A program made the translations under genes and the position numbers. A model generated the notes under the pieces. It saw only the letters and a list, made by a program, of their open reading frames with translations. It had not been told where the DNA came from and ran no database searches. A DNA stretch of 64,000 nt from DASPMP01 sp035248725. GTDB taxonomy: Bacteria; Gemmatimonadota; Gemmatimonadetes; Gemmatimonadales; Gemmatimonadaceae. The stretch covers positions 9,871-73,870 of the forward strand of contig DATFHG010000148.1 of assembly GCA_035248725.1 (NCBI GenBank), in the 5' to 3' direction. The stretch's first letter is position 1, and every line of letters begins with the position of its first letter. Positions 57,104 through 64,000 of this stretch are shown here, piece after piece.

Positions 57104-59002
57104 ATGTCACTTCTCGATCAGATTCAGTCGCCCGCCGACCTGCGCAGACTTCCGCGCGAGCAACTGGAAGCGCTCGCCGAGGAAATGCGGCAGCGACTCG
57201 TGGATGTCTGCTCCCGCACCGGCGGTCATATCGGCGCCGGGCTGGGCGTGGTGGAGCTCACCGTCGCGCTGCACTATGTGTTCGACACGCCACGCGACCA
57301 GCTCGTGTGGGACGTGGGCCATCAAGGCTATCCGCACAAGCTGCTCACCGGGCGGAACATCCGCATGGAGACGCTGCGCAAGGAAGGCGGCGTCTCGGGC
57401 TTCCTGAAGCGGAGCGAGAGCGAGTACGACGCATTCGGCGCCGGCCATGCCGCCACCGCAATCTCCGCGGCGCTCGGGATCGCCGTCGGCCGCGACATCA
57501 AGGGCGATGACTACAAGGTCGTCGCGGTGCTGGGGGACGGCGCGCTGACGTCCGGCCTCTCGTACGAGGCCCTGAACAACGCCGGCCACTCGGATCGCGA
57601 TCTCGTGGTGGTACTCAACGACAACGAGATGTCGATTGCGCCCAACGTCGGCGCGATGTCGAAGTATCTCACGTCGATCCAGCGCAACCCGTTGTACAAC
57701 CGCCTGCGCAACAAGATCGGCGAGTTTGCCGATCATGCGCCGGGGCCCTTTGCCGGCGTCGGCTCCATCGTCCGGAAGTGGGAGGAGAGCGTGAAGGCGT
57801 TTCTCACGCCCGGCGTCCTGTTCGAGGAACTTGGTCTGAGATATTTCGGCCCCATCGACGGCCATGACGTGGACTCGATGGTGGACACGTTCGAGGCGAT
57901 ACGTGAAATGAAGGGACCGCGCATCGTCCACGTGATCACGCAGAAGGGCAAGGGATTTCCGGCCGGTGAGCAGGCTGCGGGGGAGAAATGGCACGCGCTG
58001 CCACCGGGATACGAGCCTTCGACGGGAAAGCCGATCAAGGCCAGCACCGCCAAGCCGGCGTACACGAAGGTCTTCGGCAAGGGTCTGGGCGAGCTGGCGA
58101 CCGAGGACGAACGTGTCGTCACGATCACGGCCGCGATGCCGAGCGGCACCGGGACAGACGCGGTCGCGAAGCTGCATCCCACACGTTTCTTCGACGTCGG
58201 CATCGCGGAGGCGCACGCGGTCACGTTCGCGGCAGGCATGGCGACGCGCGGATTGCGACCGGTCGTGGCGATCTACTCGACGTTTTTGCAGCGCGCGTAC
58301 GACAGCCTCGTGCACGACGTCGCGATCCAGTCCCTGCCCGTCATTGTGTGCATGGACCGCGCGGGGCTGGTGGGTGAAGACGGCGAGACGCACATGGGGC
58401 TGTACGACATCGCGTACCTCCTCGCGATTCCGAATTTCACCGTGACCGCGCCGAAGGATGCGCGCGAGATGCTGGGTCTCCTGCGGTCGGCCGTGGAGCA
58501 CGACGGCGGCCCATGGTCCATCCGTTATCCACGCGATGCCGCGCCGGACGAGCCGCCGCACATCCGCGAGATCGATCGCGTTCCGTACGGAACGTGGGAC
58601 GTGGTGCGCAAGGGCCAGGACGTCGCGATTCTCGCGGTCGGCACCATGGTGCTGCAGTCGCTCGCGGCCGCGGACATCCTCGCGCGCGACGCGTTGAACG
58701 TCACCGTCGTGAATTGCCGTTTCCTCAAGCCCTACGACGAGGTGACGCTCGCCGCCGTGCTCGCGCAGCATCAGCGCGTGCTGGTGGTAGAGGAGGGAAC
58801 CGTGGTGAACGGCTTCGGCTCCTACATGTCCACCGTCATCGAAAAGCACGACGACAGCGTGCGTGTCCACACGCTCGGCGTTCCCGATCGCATCATCGTC
58901 GCGGCGTCGCGCGCGCGGCAACTCGAGCAGTGCGGGCTCACCCCGGAGGGAATCGCGCATCGCGTGCGCGCCATGCTGGAATCCGAGGCGCTGGCGGGAT
59001 GA
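57104..59002 (+). CDS. dxs: 1-deoxy-D-xylulose-5-phosphate synthase
   Basis: A 632-residue TPP enzyme, first step of the MEP isoprenoid pathway. It has the TPP motif GDGALTSGLSYEALNN, H and D/E catalytic residues (DVGHQGYPHK, GGVSGFLKR), the transketolase Pyr domain (DVGIAEAHAVTFAAGMA, DRAGLVGEDGETHMG) and a C-terminal transketolase domain. Start ATG 57104 follows a CAGGAC ribosome-site-like run; the longer upstream frame lies inside ispA. It ends in ATGA with nadK. Confidence 0.96.
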   Translation: MSLLDQIQSPADLRRLPREQLEALAEEMRQRLVDVCSRTGGHIGAGLGVVELTVALHYVFDTPRDQLVWDVGHQGYPHKLLTGRNIRMETLRKEGGVSGFLKRSESEYDAFGAGHAATAISAALGIAVGRDIKGDDYKVVAVLGDGALTSGLSYEALNNAGHSDRDLVVVLNDNEMSIAPNVGAMSKYLTSIQRNPLYNRLRNKIGEFADHAPGPFAGVGSIVRKWEESVKAFLTPGVLFEELGLRYFGPIDGHDVDSMVDTFEAIREMKGPRIVHVITQKGKGFPAGEQAAGEKWHALPPGYEPSTGKPIKASTAKPAYTKVFGKGLGELATEDERVVTITAAMPSGTGTDAVAKLHPTRFFDVGIAEAHAVTFAAGMATRGLRPVVAIYSTFLQRAYDSLVHDVAIQSLPVIVCMDRAGLVGEDGETHMGLYDIAYLLAIPNFTVTAPKDAREMLGLLRSAVEHDGGPWSIRYPRDAAPDEPPHIREIDRVPYGTWDVVRKGQDVAILAVGTMVLQSLAAADILARDALNVTVVNCRFLKPYDEVTLAAVLAQHQRVLVVEEGTVVNGFGSYMSTVIEKHDDSVRVHTLGVPDRIIVAASRARQLEQCGLTPEGIAHRVRAMLESEALAG

Positions 59003-59904
59003 GGGAGCCCGGCCGAACCATCCGGCTGGGTGTCGTCGGTCATACCGGCTATCCCGGACTCGATACTGCACTCGGCACGCTGAGGCGCCTCGCTCCCGGG
59101 TTGAACCTCAACTTGCGACTCGAGCAGGAGCTGCCGCGCGAGCGTGGCGACGGCGTGCTCGACTCGCCGAAAGATCTCGACGCGCTGCTCACGCTCGGCG
59201 GCGACGGCACCTTTCTCCGCGGCGCGCGGTTCATCGACGGCGCGCAGGTTCCCATCCTCGGCGTCAACATGGGACGGCTGGGCTTTCTCACCTGCTGTCC
59301 CGCCGAGCAGCTCGAGCATTCGCTCATGCGATTCGCGCGCGGCGACCATTCCGTGGAGTCGCGCATGGTGCTCAAGGCAACGGTGATCTCAGGCGATCGC
59401 CGCGAGCGCGGCAGCTGGCTGGCGCTGAACGACGTCGTGATTCACAAGGGCGGCTTTGCCCGGGTCGTCGCGCTGCGCGTGGCCGTGGAGGATGAGCTCA
59501 TCGCGTCGTACGCGGCGGACGGCGTCGTGATCTGTACGCCGACTGGCTCCACGGCGTACAGCCTGTCGGCCGGCGGGCCGGTCGTGGTTCCGACGCTCGA
59601 TACACTGCTCATCACGCCCGTGTCGGCGCATACGCTGGCGATCCGACCGGTGGTCGTCGCCGCGACGTCGCGCGTGACCGTGCAAGCGGAAGGTGCGCCC
59701 GAGGAGCTAATGATCACGGTGGACGGCCAGGTCGGCGCCAGCTTTCAGGCGGGCGATACGCTCAGCGTGAGCCGAGCGCCACACTCCATCCAGGTCGTCC
59801 GATTCCCGGGCTCGAGTTTTTTCGCCACATTGCGCGAGAAGCTGGGCTGGGGCGGAATACCGGAGCGGGATCACTCCAGGAATGCTGACCGAGCTACGCG
59901 TTAA
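58999..59904 (+). CDS. nadK: NAD kinase
   Basis: A 301-residue kinase making NADP+. It has the GGDGTFLRGAR motif, NMGRLGFLT, a PTGSTAYSLSAGGP glycine-rich loop and a C-terminal beta-sandwich. The start ATG overlaps the dxs stop, and the 3' end overlaps recN by 23 bases. The nadK-recN order after dxs is frequent. Confidence 0.95.
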   Translation: MREPGRTIRLGVVGHTGYPGLDTALGTLRRLAPGLNLNLRLEQELPRERGDGVLDSPKDLDALLTLGGDGTFLRGARFIDGAQVPILGVNMGRLGFLTCCPAEQLEHSLMRFARGDHSVESRMVLKATVISGDRRERGSWLALNDVVIHKGGFARVVALRVAVEDELIASYAADGVVICTPTGSTAYSLSAGGPVVVPTLDTLLITPVSAHTLAIRPVVVAATSRVTVQAEGAPEELMITVDGQVGASFQAGDTLSVSRAPHSIQVVRFPGSSFFATLREKLGWGGIPERDHSRNADRATR

Positions 59905-61621
59905 GAATTTCGCGATCATCGACGCTCTCACTCTGCCGCTTGGCCCGGGATTCAACGTCCTCACGGGTGAGACGGGTGCGGGCAAGTCGATCATCGTGGG
60001 CGCGCTCGGTCTTCTGCTCGGCGAACGCGGCACCGCCGACGTCGTCCGCACCGGAACGGAGCGCGCGACGGTCGAAGGCGTCTTCGACGCGTCAGCGCGC
60101 GCGGGGCTGCAGCGGCTGCTCGACGATCGCGGCATCGACGTCGAGGACTCCATCGTCGTGCTGCGCCGGGAGGTCACGGCGGCGGGGCGGACGCGCGCGT
60201 GGGTCAACGGCACGACCGTGACGGCCACGACGCTGGCCGAAGTCGGGCGCGCGCTGATCGACCTGCACGGACAACACGAAGCGCAGTCGCTGCTGGATTC
60301 GGAATCCCAGCGCAGCGTACTGGATGCCTTCGCCGGCTCGCATGAACAGGCAGCGGCCGTGCGACAGGCGCATGCAGCGCTCGTCGCCGTGCGCCGCGAG
60401 ATCGCGGAGCTCACCAGCCGGCGCGCCGACGCCGAGAAGCGCGCCGACTACCTGCGGCACGTCGCACGGGAGATCGCCGACGCGAAGATCGTCGACGGCG
60501 AGGACGTCAAGCTCGAGGACGAGGCGCGCCGACTGGAGAACGCGTCCGAGATTCGTGAGAACGCGGTCGCCTTGACCGCGCTGCTGGAGGACGAGGAGGC
60601 CGGCGTTCTGAATCGCCTTGAGAGCGCACAGCGCGTGTTGCAACAGTTACAGCGCTACGATCCCACGCTCACGCGCCTCCAGGAATCCTTCGACGCCGGG
60701 TATTACGCGGTCGAGTCGCTGGCGCGCGATCTCGCGGAGTACGCAGCGGCGGTCGACCTCGACCCCGCGCGGCTCTCGGTGGTCCGGGCGCGGCGGGATC
60801 TGCTGTTCCGATTGACGAAGAAATACGGCCCCGCACTCGCCGACGTGATCCGGACCGGCCGCGACGCGAAGAGCGAGCTCGATCTCCTCGATAGCGCGGG
60901 CCTCGACATGCGGGAAATGGCGACGCGAGAGAAGGAAGCCGTGGCCAGCCTCGCGCAGGCCGCTCAGACCCTCAGCGCGAAACGCGCGGCGGCATCCAGC
61001 AAGCTCGCGAAAGCCGTGGACGCGATCCTGCCGGAGCTGGGCATGCCGGACGGACATTTCCTCGCCCATCTGCAGCCGCTCGGGGAGACGGGCGCGCATG
61101 GTGCCGAGGACGTGGAGTTTCGTGTGGCGTTGAACGTCGGCCACGACATGCGGCCGCTGGCCCGGGTCGCGTCGGGGGGCGAGCTGGCGCGCGTGATGCT
61201 CGCGCTCAAGACGATTCTCGCCCAGCTCGATCAGGTGCCCACGCTCGTGTTCGACGAAGTCGACTCCGGCATCGGCGGCAAGGTCGGCCAGCAGGTGGGC
61301 GACATGCTGCGCCGCGTCGCCGCGTCGCACCAGGTGTTCGCGATCACGCACCTGGCCCAGATCGCCTCGCGCGCGCACCGCCACATCGTCGTCACCAAAG
61401 GGGCGCGGGCCGGCGTGACGACTGCGGACGTCTCGCTCCTTTCCGACGTCGAGCGGGTCGAAGAGATCGCACGCATGCTCGGCGGGGATCCGGAGAGCGA
61501 CACGAGCCGTGCGCACGCGGCGGAGATGCTCAGAACAGCCGGAAGTACAGGCGCAGCTCCACCTGATCGCGGAAGAACTTCGGCTGCCCCGCGTCCCCCG
61601 CAACAGCCTCGAGGTGCGTGA
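59882..61621 (+). CDS. recN: DNA repair protein RecN
   Basis: A 579-residue SMC-like ATPase. It shows the Walker A GETGAGKSI, RTWVNG-like RTRAWVNGTTVT, a DLHGQHEAQSLLD motif, a coiled-coil middle, then the signature region LARVMLALKTILA, Walker B TLVFDEVDSGIGG and the ITHLAQIAS D-loop/H-loop. A C-terminal tail of about 25 residues (rich in Ala, Pro and Arg) goes beyond the usual end and overlaps by 92 bases the end of the convergent outer-membrane gene. Confidence 0.94.
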   Translation: MLTELRVKNFAIIDALTLPLGPGFNVLTGETGAGKSIIVGALGLLLGERGTADVVRTGTERATVEGVFDASARAGLQRLLDDRGIDVEDSIVVLRREVTAAGRTRAWVNGTTVTATTLAEVGRALIDLHGQHEAQSLLDSESQRSVLDAFAGSHEQAAAVRQAHAALVAVRREIAELTSRRADAEKRADYLRHVAREIADAKIVDGEDVKLEDEARRLENASEIRENAVALTALLEDEEAGVLNRLESAQRVLQQLQRYDPTLTRLQESFDAGYYAVESLARDLAEYAAAVDLDPARLSVVRARRDLLFRLTKKYGPALADVIRTGRDAKSELDLLDSAGLDMREMATREKEAVASLAQAAQTLSAKRAAASSKLAKAVDAILPELGMPDGHFLAHLQPLGETGAHGAEDVEFRVALNVGHDMRPLARVASGGELARVMLALKTILAQLDQVPTLVFDEVDSGIGGKVGQQVGDMLRRVAASHQVFAITHLAQIASRAHRHIVVTKGARAGVTTADVSLLSDVERVEEIARMLGGDPESDTSRAHAAEMLRTAGSTGAAPPDRGRTSAAPRPPQQPRGA

Positions 61622-63056
61622 AGCGCATCTCGATCGGCAGCGCGCGGGGATTCGCACCGGGTAGCGCGAGCGTCGAGTAGCTGACGCCGCCGCCGAGCAG
61701 ATGGTCGCCACCCGTTTTGTCGGCGGACTGCATCGCGTACGCGCCGAAGACGGAGAGCGGGGCCGAGAGGTGCCAGCGCGGCGCGATCTGCAGATTGCTC
61801 CAGCGCGCGTTCCGGAGAGACGTCGACGAAGTATCAACGTCCTTCACACTGGCGGCGAACGAGCCGCCGGCGAGAATGCCAAAGCGGCCGAACCGTGCAT
61901 CGAGGAACGCGCGCGTGTCGATGACGACGCTTCCGCTGCCGCTGGCCAGGCTCGCGATCTGGTTGTCGGTCTGTCGCGAACCCGTCGGCAGTCGCACGGA
62001 CGAGCCGACCGACAGCATCATCGATGTGGTCTGGCCGGGCCGCAAGGGCCGATCGATCACGAGAGCTTTCGCGCCGATCTCCACGTCGCCGAAGCGCAGG
62101 CGTTCCTGCGTGGAGATGGAATCCCCACCGAGCTCGCCCACGGCGTACTGCTCGAACTCCGCCGTTCCTGCGGGCCCACCCGCGCCACGCGGCACCGCCT
62201 GCAACAGGTTCGCACTGGTGCCGAGGAGATCCTGATACTGTGTGTTGAACGATCCGATGCGCGACGCCACCGCCTGCTGGGCAGCGCTCGCGGCCATCGG
62301 CACGAACGCGGCACCGTCCGATGCCGCGCTACCATATAGGTCTGCCAGCGTCGACGCGAACGTCGCTGAGCTCTGGATCAGCTGTTGCGCTTCGCTTTGG
62401 CGCGCGAGCAGGGCGGCACAGCCGCTCGCACCGGGATTCGACTGGCACGCCTGCAGGCGGGCCTGCAGCTGCGATGCCGCACTCGCGAATTCCGCCTGCA
62501 CCTGCGCGTTGACCTGCGATGCGCCGGCACTCGTACGTTGCGGGTTCGGTCCGACGTTCGCGCCGACGCCGGTTGTGTCCAGCTGGAACACCGCGGCGAC
62601 GCGGCGACGCACGATGGGTGTCACCACGCTCACCGCGAACCGCCGTGAGATGCCGTACTCGAGCGCGATTGGCAGCACCTCTTCACGCGCGGTCGCGCCG
62701 AGCGTGGACTTGCCGAGAGTGAGGCTGAACGCGCTTCCCGTCGCATTCTGGACCAGGGTCTGGATCCCGCCGAGCGCCGGCACCTGCGCGGCACCGAGGG
62801 AATCCGCGGTGAGAAACGCGCCGATCGATCGCGTCCCGCTGCCGGCGAACACCTCGTCATAGCGCGACCACGCCGTCAGCGCACGCACCCGCAATACACC
62901 CCGCGGTGCGAGCGTGGCGTCTTCGGTGAATACCAGATTGGCTTGCGCGCGCGCGATCTCGGGAATCAGTGCGAGCGCGAGCGTGCATGACGCGAAAAAC
63001 GCCGCCGCCGTGTACCGGCGACGGCGCTCGTTGACGTGCATCACGGCCTTGGTCAT
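61530..63056 (-). CDS. Exported protein, probable outer-membrane beta-barrel
   Basis: A 508-residue protein. A signal peptide (residues 1-38, ending IARAQA) is followed by alternating hydrophobic beta strands and a terminal LRLYFRLF with C-terminal Phe, the usual recognition end for BamA. A helical low-complexity insert (about residues 180-260, with QVNAQVQAEFASAASQLQ and one Cys pair) may form a plug or periplasmic arm. I do not recognise the family. ATG 63056 is chosen because it precedes the signal; the frame to 63959 runs into the divergent gene. It probably shares the short divergent promoter region with the glycosidase-like gene. Confidence 0.78.
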   Translation of the reverse strand: MTKAVMHVNERRRRYTAAAFFASCTLALALIPEIARAQANLVFTEDATLAPRGVLRVRALTAWSRYDEVFAGSGTRSIGAFLTADSLGAAQVPALGGIQTLVQNATGSAFSLTLGKSTLGATAREEVLPIALEYGISRRFAVSVVTPIVRRRVAAVFQLDTTGVGANVGPNPQRTSAGASQVNAQVQAEFASAASQLQARLQACQSNPGASGCAALLARQSEAQQLIQSSATFASTLADLYGSAASDGAAFVPMAASAAQQAVASRIGSFNTQYQDLLGTSANLLQAVPRGAGGPAGTAEFEQYAVGELGGDSISTQERLRFGDVEIGAKALVIDRPLRPGQTTSMMLSVGSSVRLPTGSRQTDNQIASLASGSGSVVIDTRAFLDARFGRFGILAGGSFAASVKDVDTSSTSLRNARWSNLQIAPRWHLSAPLSVFGAYAMQSADKTGGDHLLGGGVSYSTLALPGANPRALPIEMRFTHLEAVAGDAGQPKFFRDQVELRLYFRLF

Positions 63057-63092
63057 TGTTCGCGCCACGCCTCTAACATAATTGCGCTCATA

Positions 63093-64000
63093 GTGTCGTT
63101 GCGTCCGCCGCCGCGCGTGCCGTGGCAGCTCACGGGGAACCACTGGCTCTCGCTCCCCTGCATTCACCCCGCGGACGGCGCCGTGTTCGCGGTGGGATTT
63201 CTGCATCGCGGCACCCGATCCGCCGTCGAGTTCGCGGGCGGTGCCGGATTCGTGGATGGCGACGCGCCTCCGCTCATGCGACTGACGCTGCGCATCGGCG
63301 ACCGCGAGCATCGCTTTTCCGAGGCGCCAATGGCCTGGGAGCGCGCCCTCGCATGGCTGCCGACGTTCACGTGGACGCTCGGCGAGATCGTCGTGCGCGG
63401 AACGGTGTTCGCGCCCTTTGGCCGCGACTCCGACGTTGCGGGCGCGGTGTACGCCCTCTCGCTCGAGAACCGCAGCCCGGCGACGGTGAACGCGACCTTC
63501 GTGCTCGACGGCACACTGGGCCATCGACAGCTGCGCGTGCGCACCGAACGTCCTTTCGACGATCAGCACCGCATCCAGGAGATGCGGGGCGACGTGATCC
63601 TGAGCGGCAGCGCGGCCGCCGGCGTGATTGCGCTCGCCATTGGGGCGGATGAAGCGTCGAAGGTGGACGTCGGCCGCGGAGACGTGCCGACGTACAGGAT
63701 CGAACGGTCTCTTTCCGCCGAGCCCAACGCGCGGGCACAGATCGCGTTCTATCTCGCTGCAGGGCCGGAGCCGGACGGCGCGCGGGCGTCGATGGCGGTC
63801 CTGCGGCGTCGCGGGTGGAAGGACCTCCTGCGCGACACGCGAGACGCGCTCCAGTCGCTCGAGCAGACGACCGGCCACGAGGCGCTGGATCCGCTGATCA
63901 ACCGCAATCTCCTGTTCGCGTATTTCTACGGCGTGGGGCGCGCGCTCGACGACGCGCATTACTACCTGGTGCGCAGCCGCGCGCCGTGGAATGGTCGCGG
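63093..64000 (+). CDS. Glycoside-hydrolase-like protein (six-hairpin type), 3' end outside the window
   Basis: The frame from GTG 63093 is open to the window edge, so about 302 residues are visible. The N-terminal part is beta-rich (PWQLTGNHWLSLPCIHPADGAVF, FAPFGRDSDVAGAVYALSLENRS), typical of the super-sandwich domain in front of alpha/alpha six-hairpin glycosidases. The last 25 residues (DPLINRNLLFAYFYGVGRALDD) look like the first hairpin helix. No signal peptide is seen. A CATAAT box (63077-63082) ends ten bases before the GTG. The family and substrate are not assigned. Confidence 0.6.
   Translation, partial: MSLRPPPRVPWQLTGNHWLSLPCIHPADGAVFAVGFLHRGTRSAVEFAGGAGFVDGDAPPLMRLTLRIGDREHRFSEAPMAWERALAWLPTFTWTLGEIVVRGTVFAPFGRDSDVAGAVYALSLENRSPATVNATFVLDGTLGHRQLRVRTERPFDDQHRIQEMRGDVILSGSAAAGVIALAIGADEASKVDVGRGDVPTYRIERSLSAEPNARAQIAFYLAAGPEPDGARASMAVLRRRGWKDLLRDTRDALQSLEQTTGHEALDPLINRNLLFAYFYGVGRALDDAHYYLVRSRAPWNGR

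Noticed and set aside
57107..59071. 654-codon minus-strand ORF opposite dxs
   Set aside because: Arg/His/Asp-rich shadow composition with no domain; dxs on the plus strand is unambiguous.
1..64000. CRISPR arrays, insertion sequences, prophage genes or rRNA
   Set aside because: No regularly spaced repeats, transposase or integrase motifs, phage genes or rRNA sequences were seen.

Overview
The window is a compact, GC-rich, mostly forward-oriented stretch of Gram-negative chromosome. It carries an Mla-type lipid transporter, a Wza-like SLBB export protein, an ADP-heptose kinase and a signal-peptide protein ending in Phe like an outer-membrane barrel. Gene content, the many ATGA/GTGA overlaps and the mix of HrcA, MutS2, RNase Y and an RsbU-type phosphatase fit Gemmatimonadota or a related phylum. 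That placement is an inference; no rRNA is present to confirm it. There is no rRNA, CRISPR array, insertion sequence or prophage, and no gene-free stretch longer than 300 bases.

Region 1 (1-14.1 kb): a partial gene, a ZIP transporter, rarA, an LEA-like lipoprotein and hflX lead by overlapping codons into the most notable locus. That locus has a CerR-like reductase, a 1104-residue fusion of fatty-acyl-AMP ligase, acyl carrier protein and serine-palmitoyltransferase-like synthase, a phosphopantetheinyl transferase, a PAP2/IPC-synthase-like membrane enzyme, a bCerS/YghO-like N-acyltransferase, a GT4 glycosyltransferase, a UPF0104-type membrane protein and a polysaccharide deacetylase. Together they would suffice on paper to make and decorate a bacterial ceramide or related sphingolipid.

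Region 2 (14.1-24.5 kb): tRNA(CAU), heptose kinase, mlaE-F-D, tRNA-Val(CAC), the SLBB export protein, an EamA transporter, a Rhizobium-type asparaginase, a CMD-family protein and obg. Region 3 (24.4-39.8 kb): dprA, hemW, hrcA-dnaJ-prmA-rsmE-hit, yqeY-mutS2-dnaG-zinc ribbon, then recJ-rsmD-coaD-pta. Region 4 (39.8-46.6 kb): a STAS/anti-sigma-kinase/PP2C partner-switch trio, rsmA, rex (with a clear Rex operator) divergent from arginine deiminase, an exonuclease and an MBL hydrolase. Region 5 (46.6-52.1 kb): infC-rpmI-rplT-pheS-pheT-coiled coil-zapA, behind a structured leader with terminator and antiterminator. Region 6 (52.1-64 kb): a 6S-like RNA candidate, rny-folD-xseA-xseB-ispA-dxs-nadK-recN, then a divergent outer-membrane-protein-like gene and glycosidase-like gene.

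Two genome-wide expression themes recur. First, several genes can only be completed to family length with rare start codons: hflX AUC, rsmD CUG, infC AUC, pheS AUU. Second, several genes not reached by operon readthrough carry a TAnnnT -10 box 5-7 nt before the start codon (hemW, hrcA, recJ, arginine deiminase, heptose kinase, and probably the N-acyltransferase), which predicts leaderless mRNAs.
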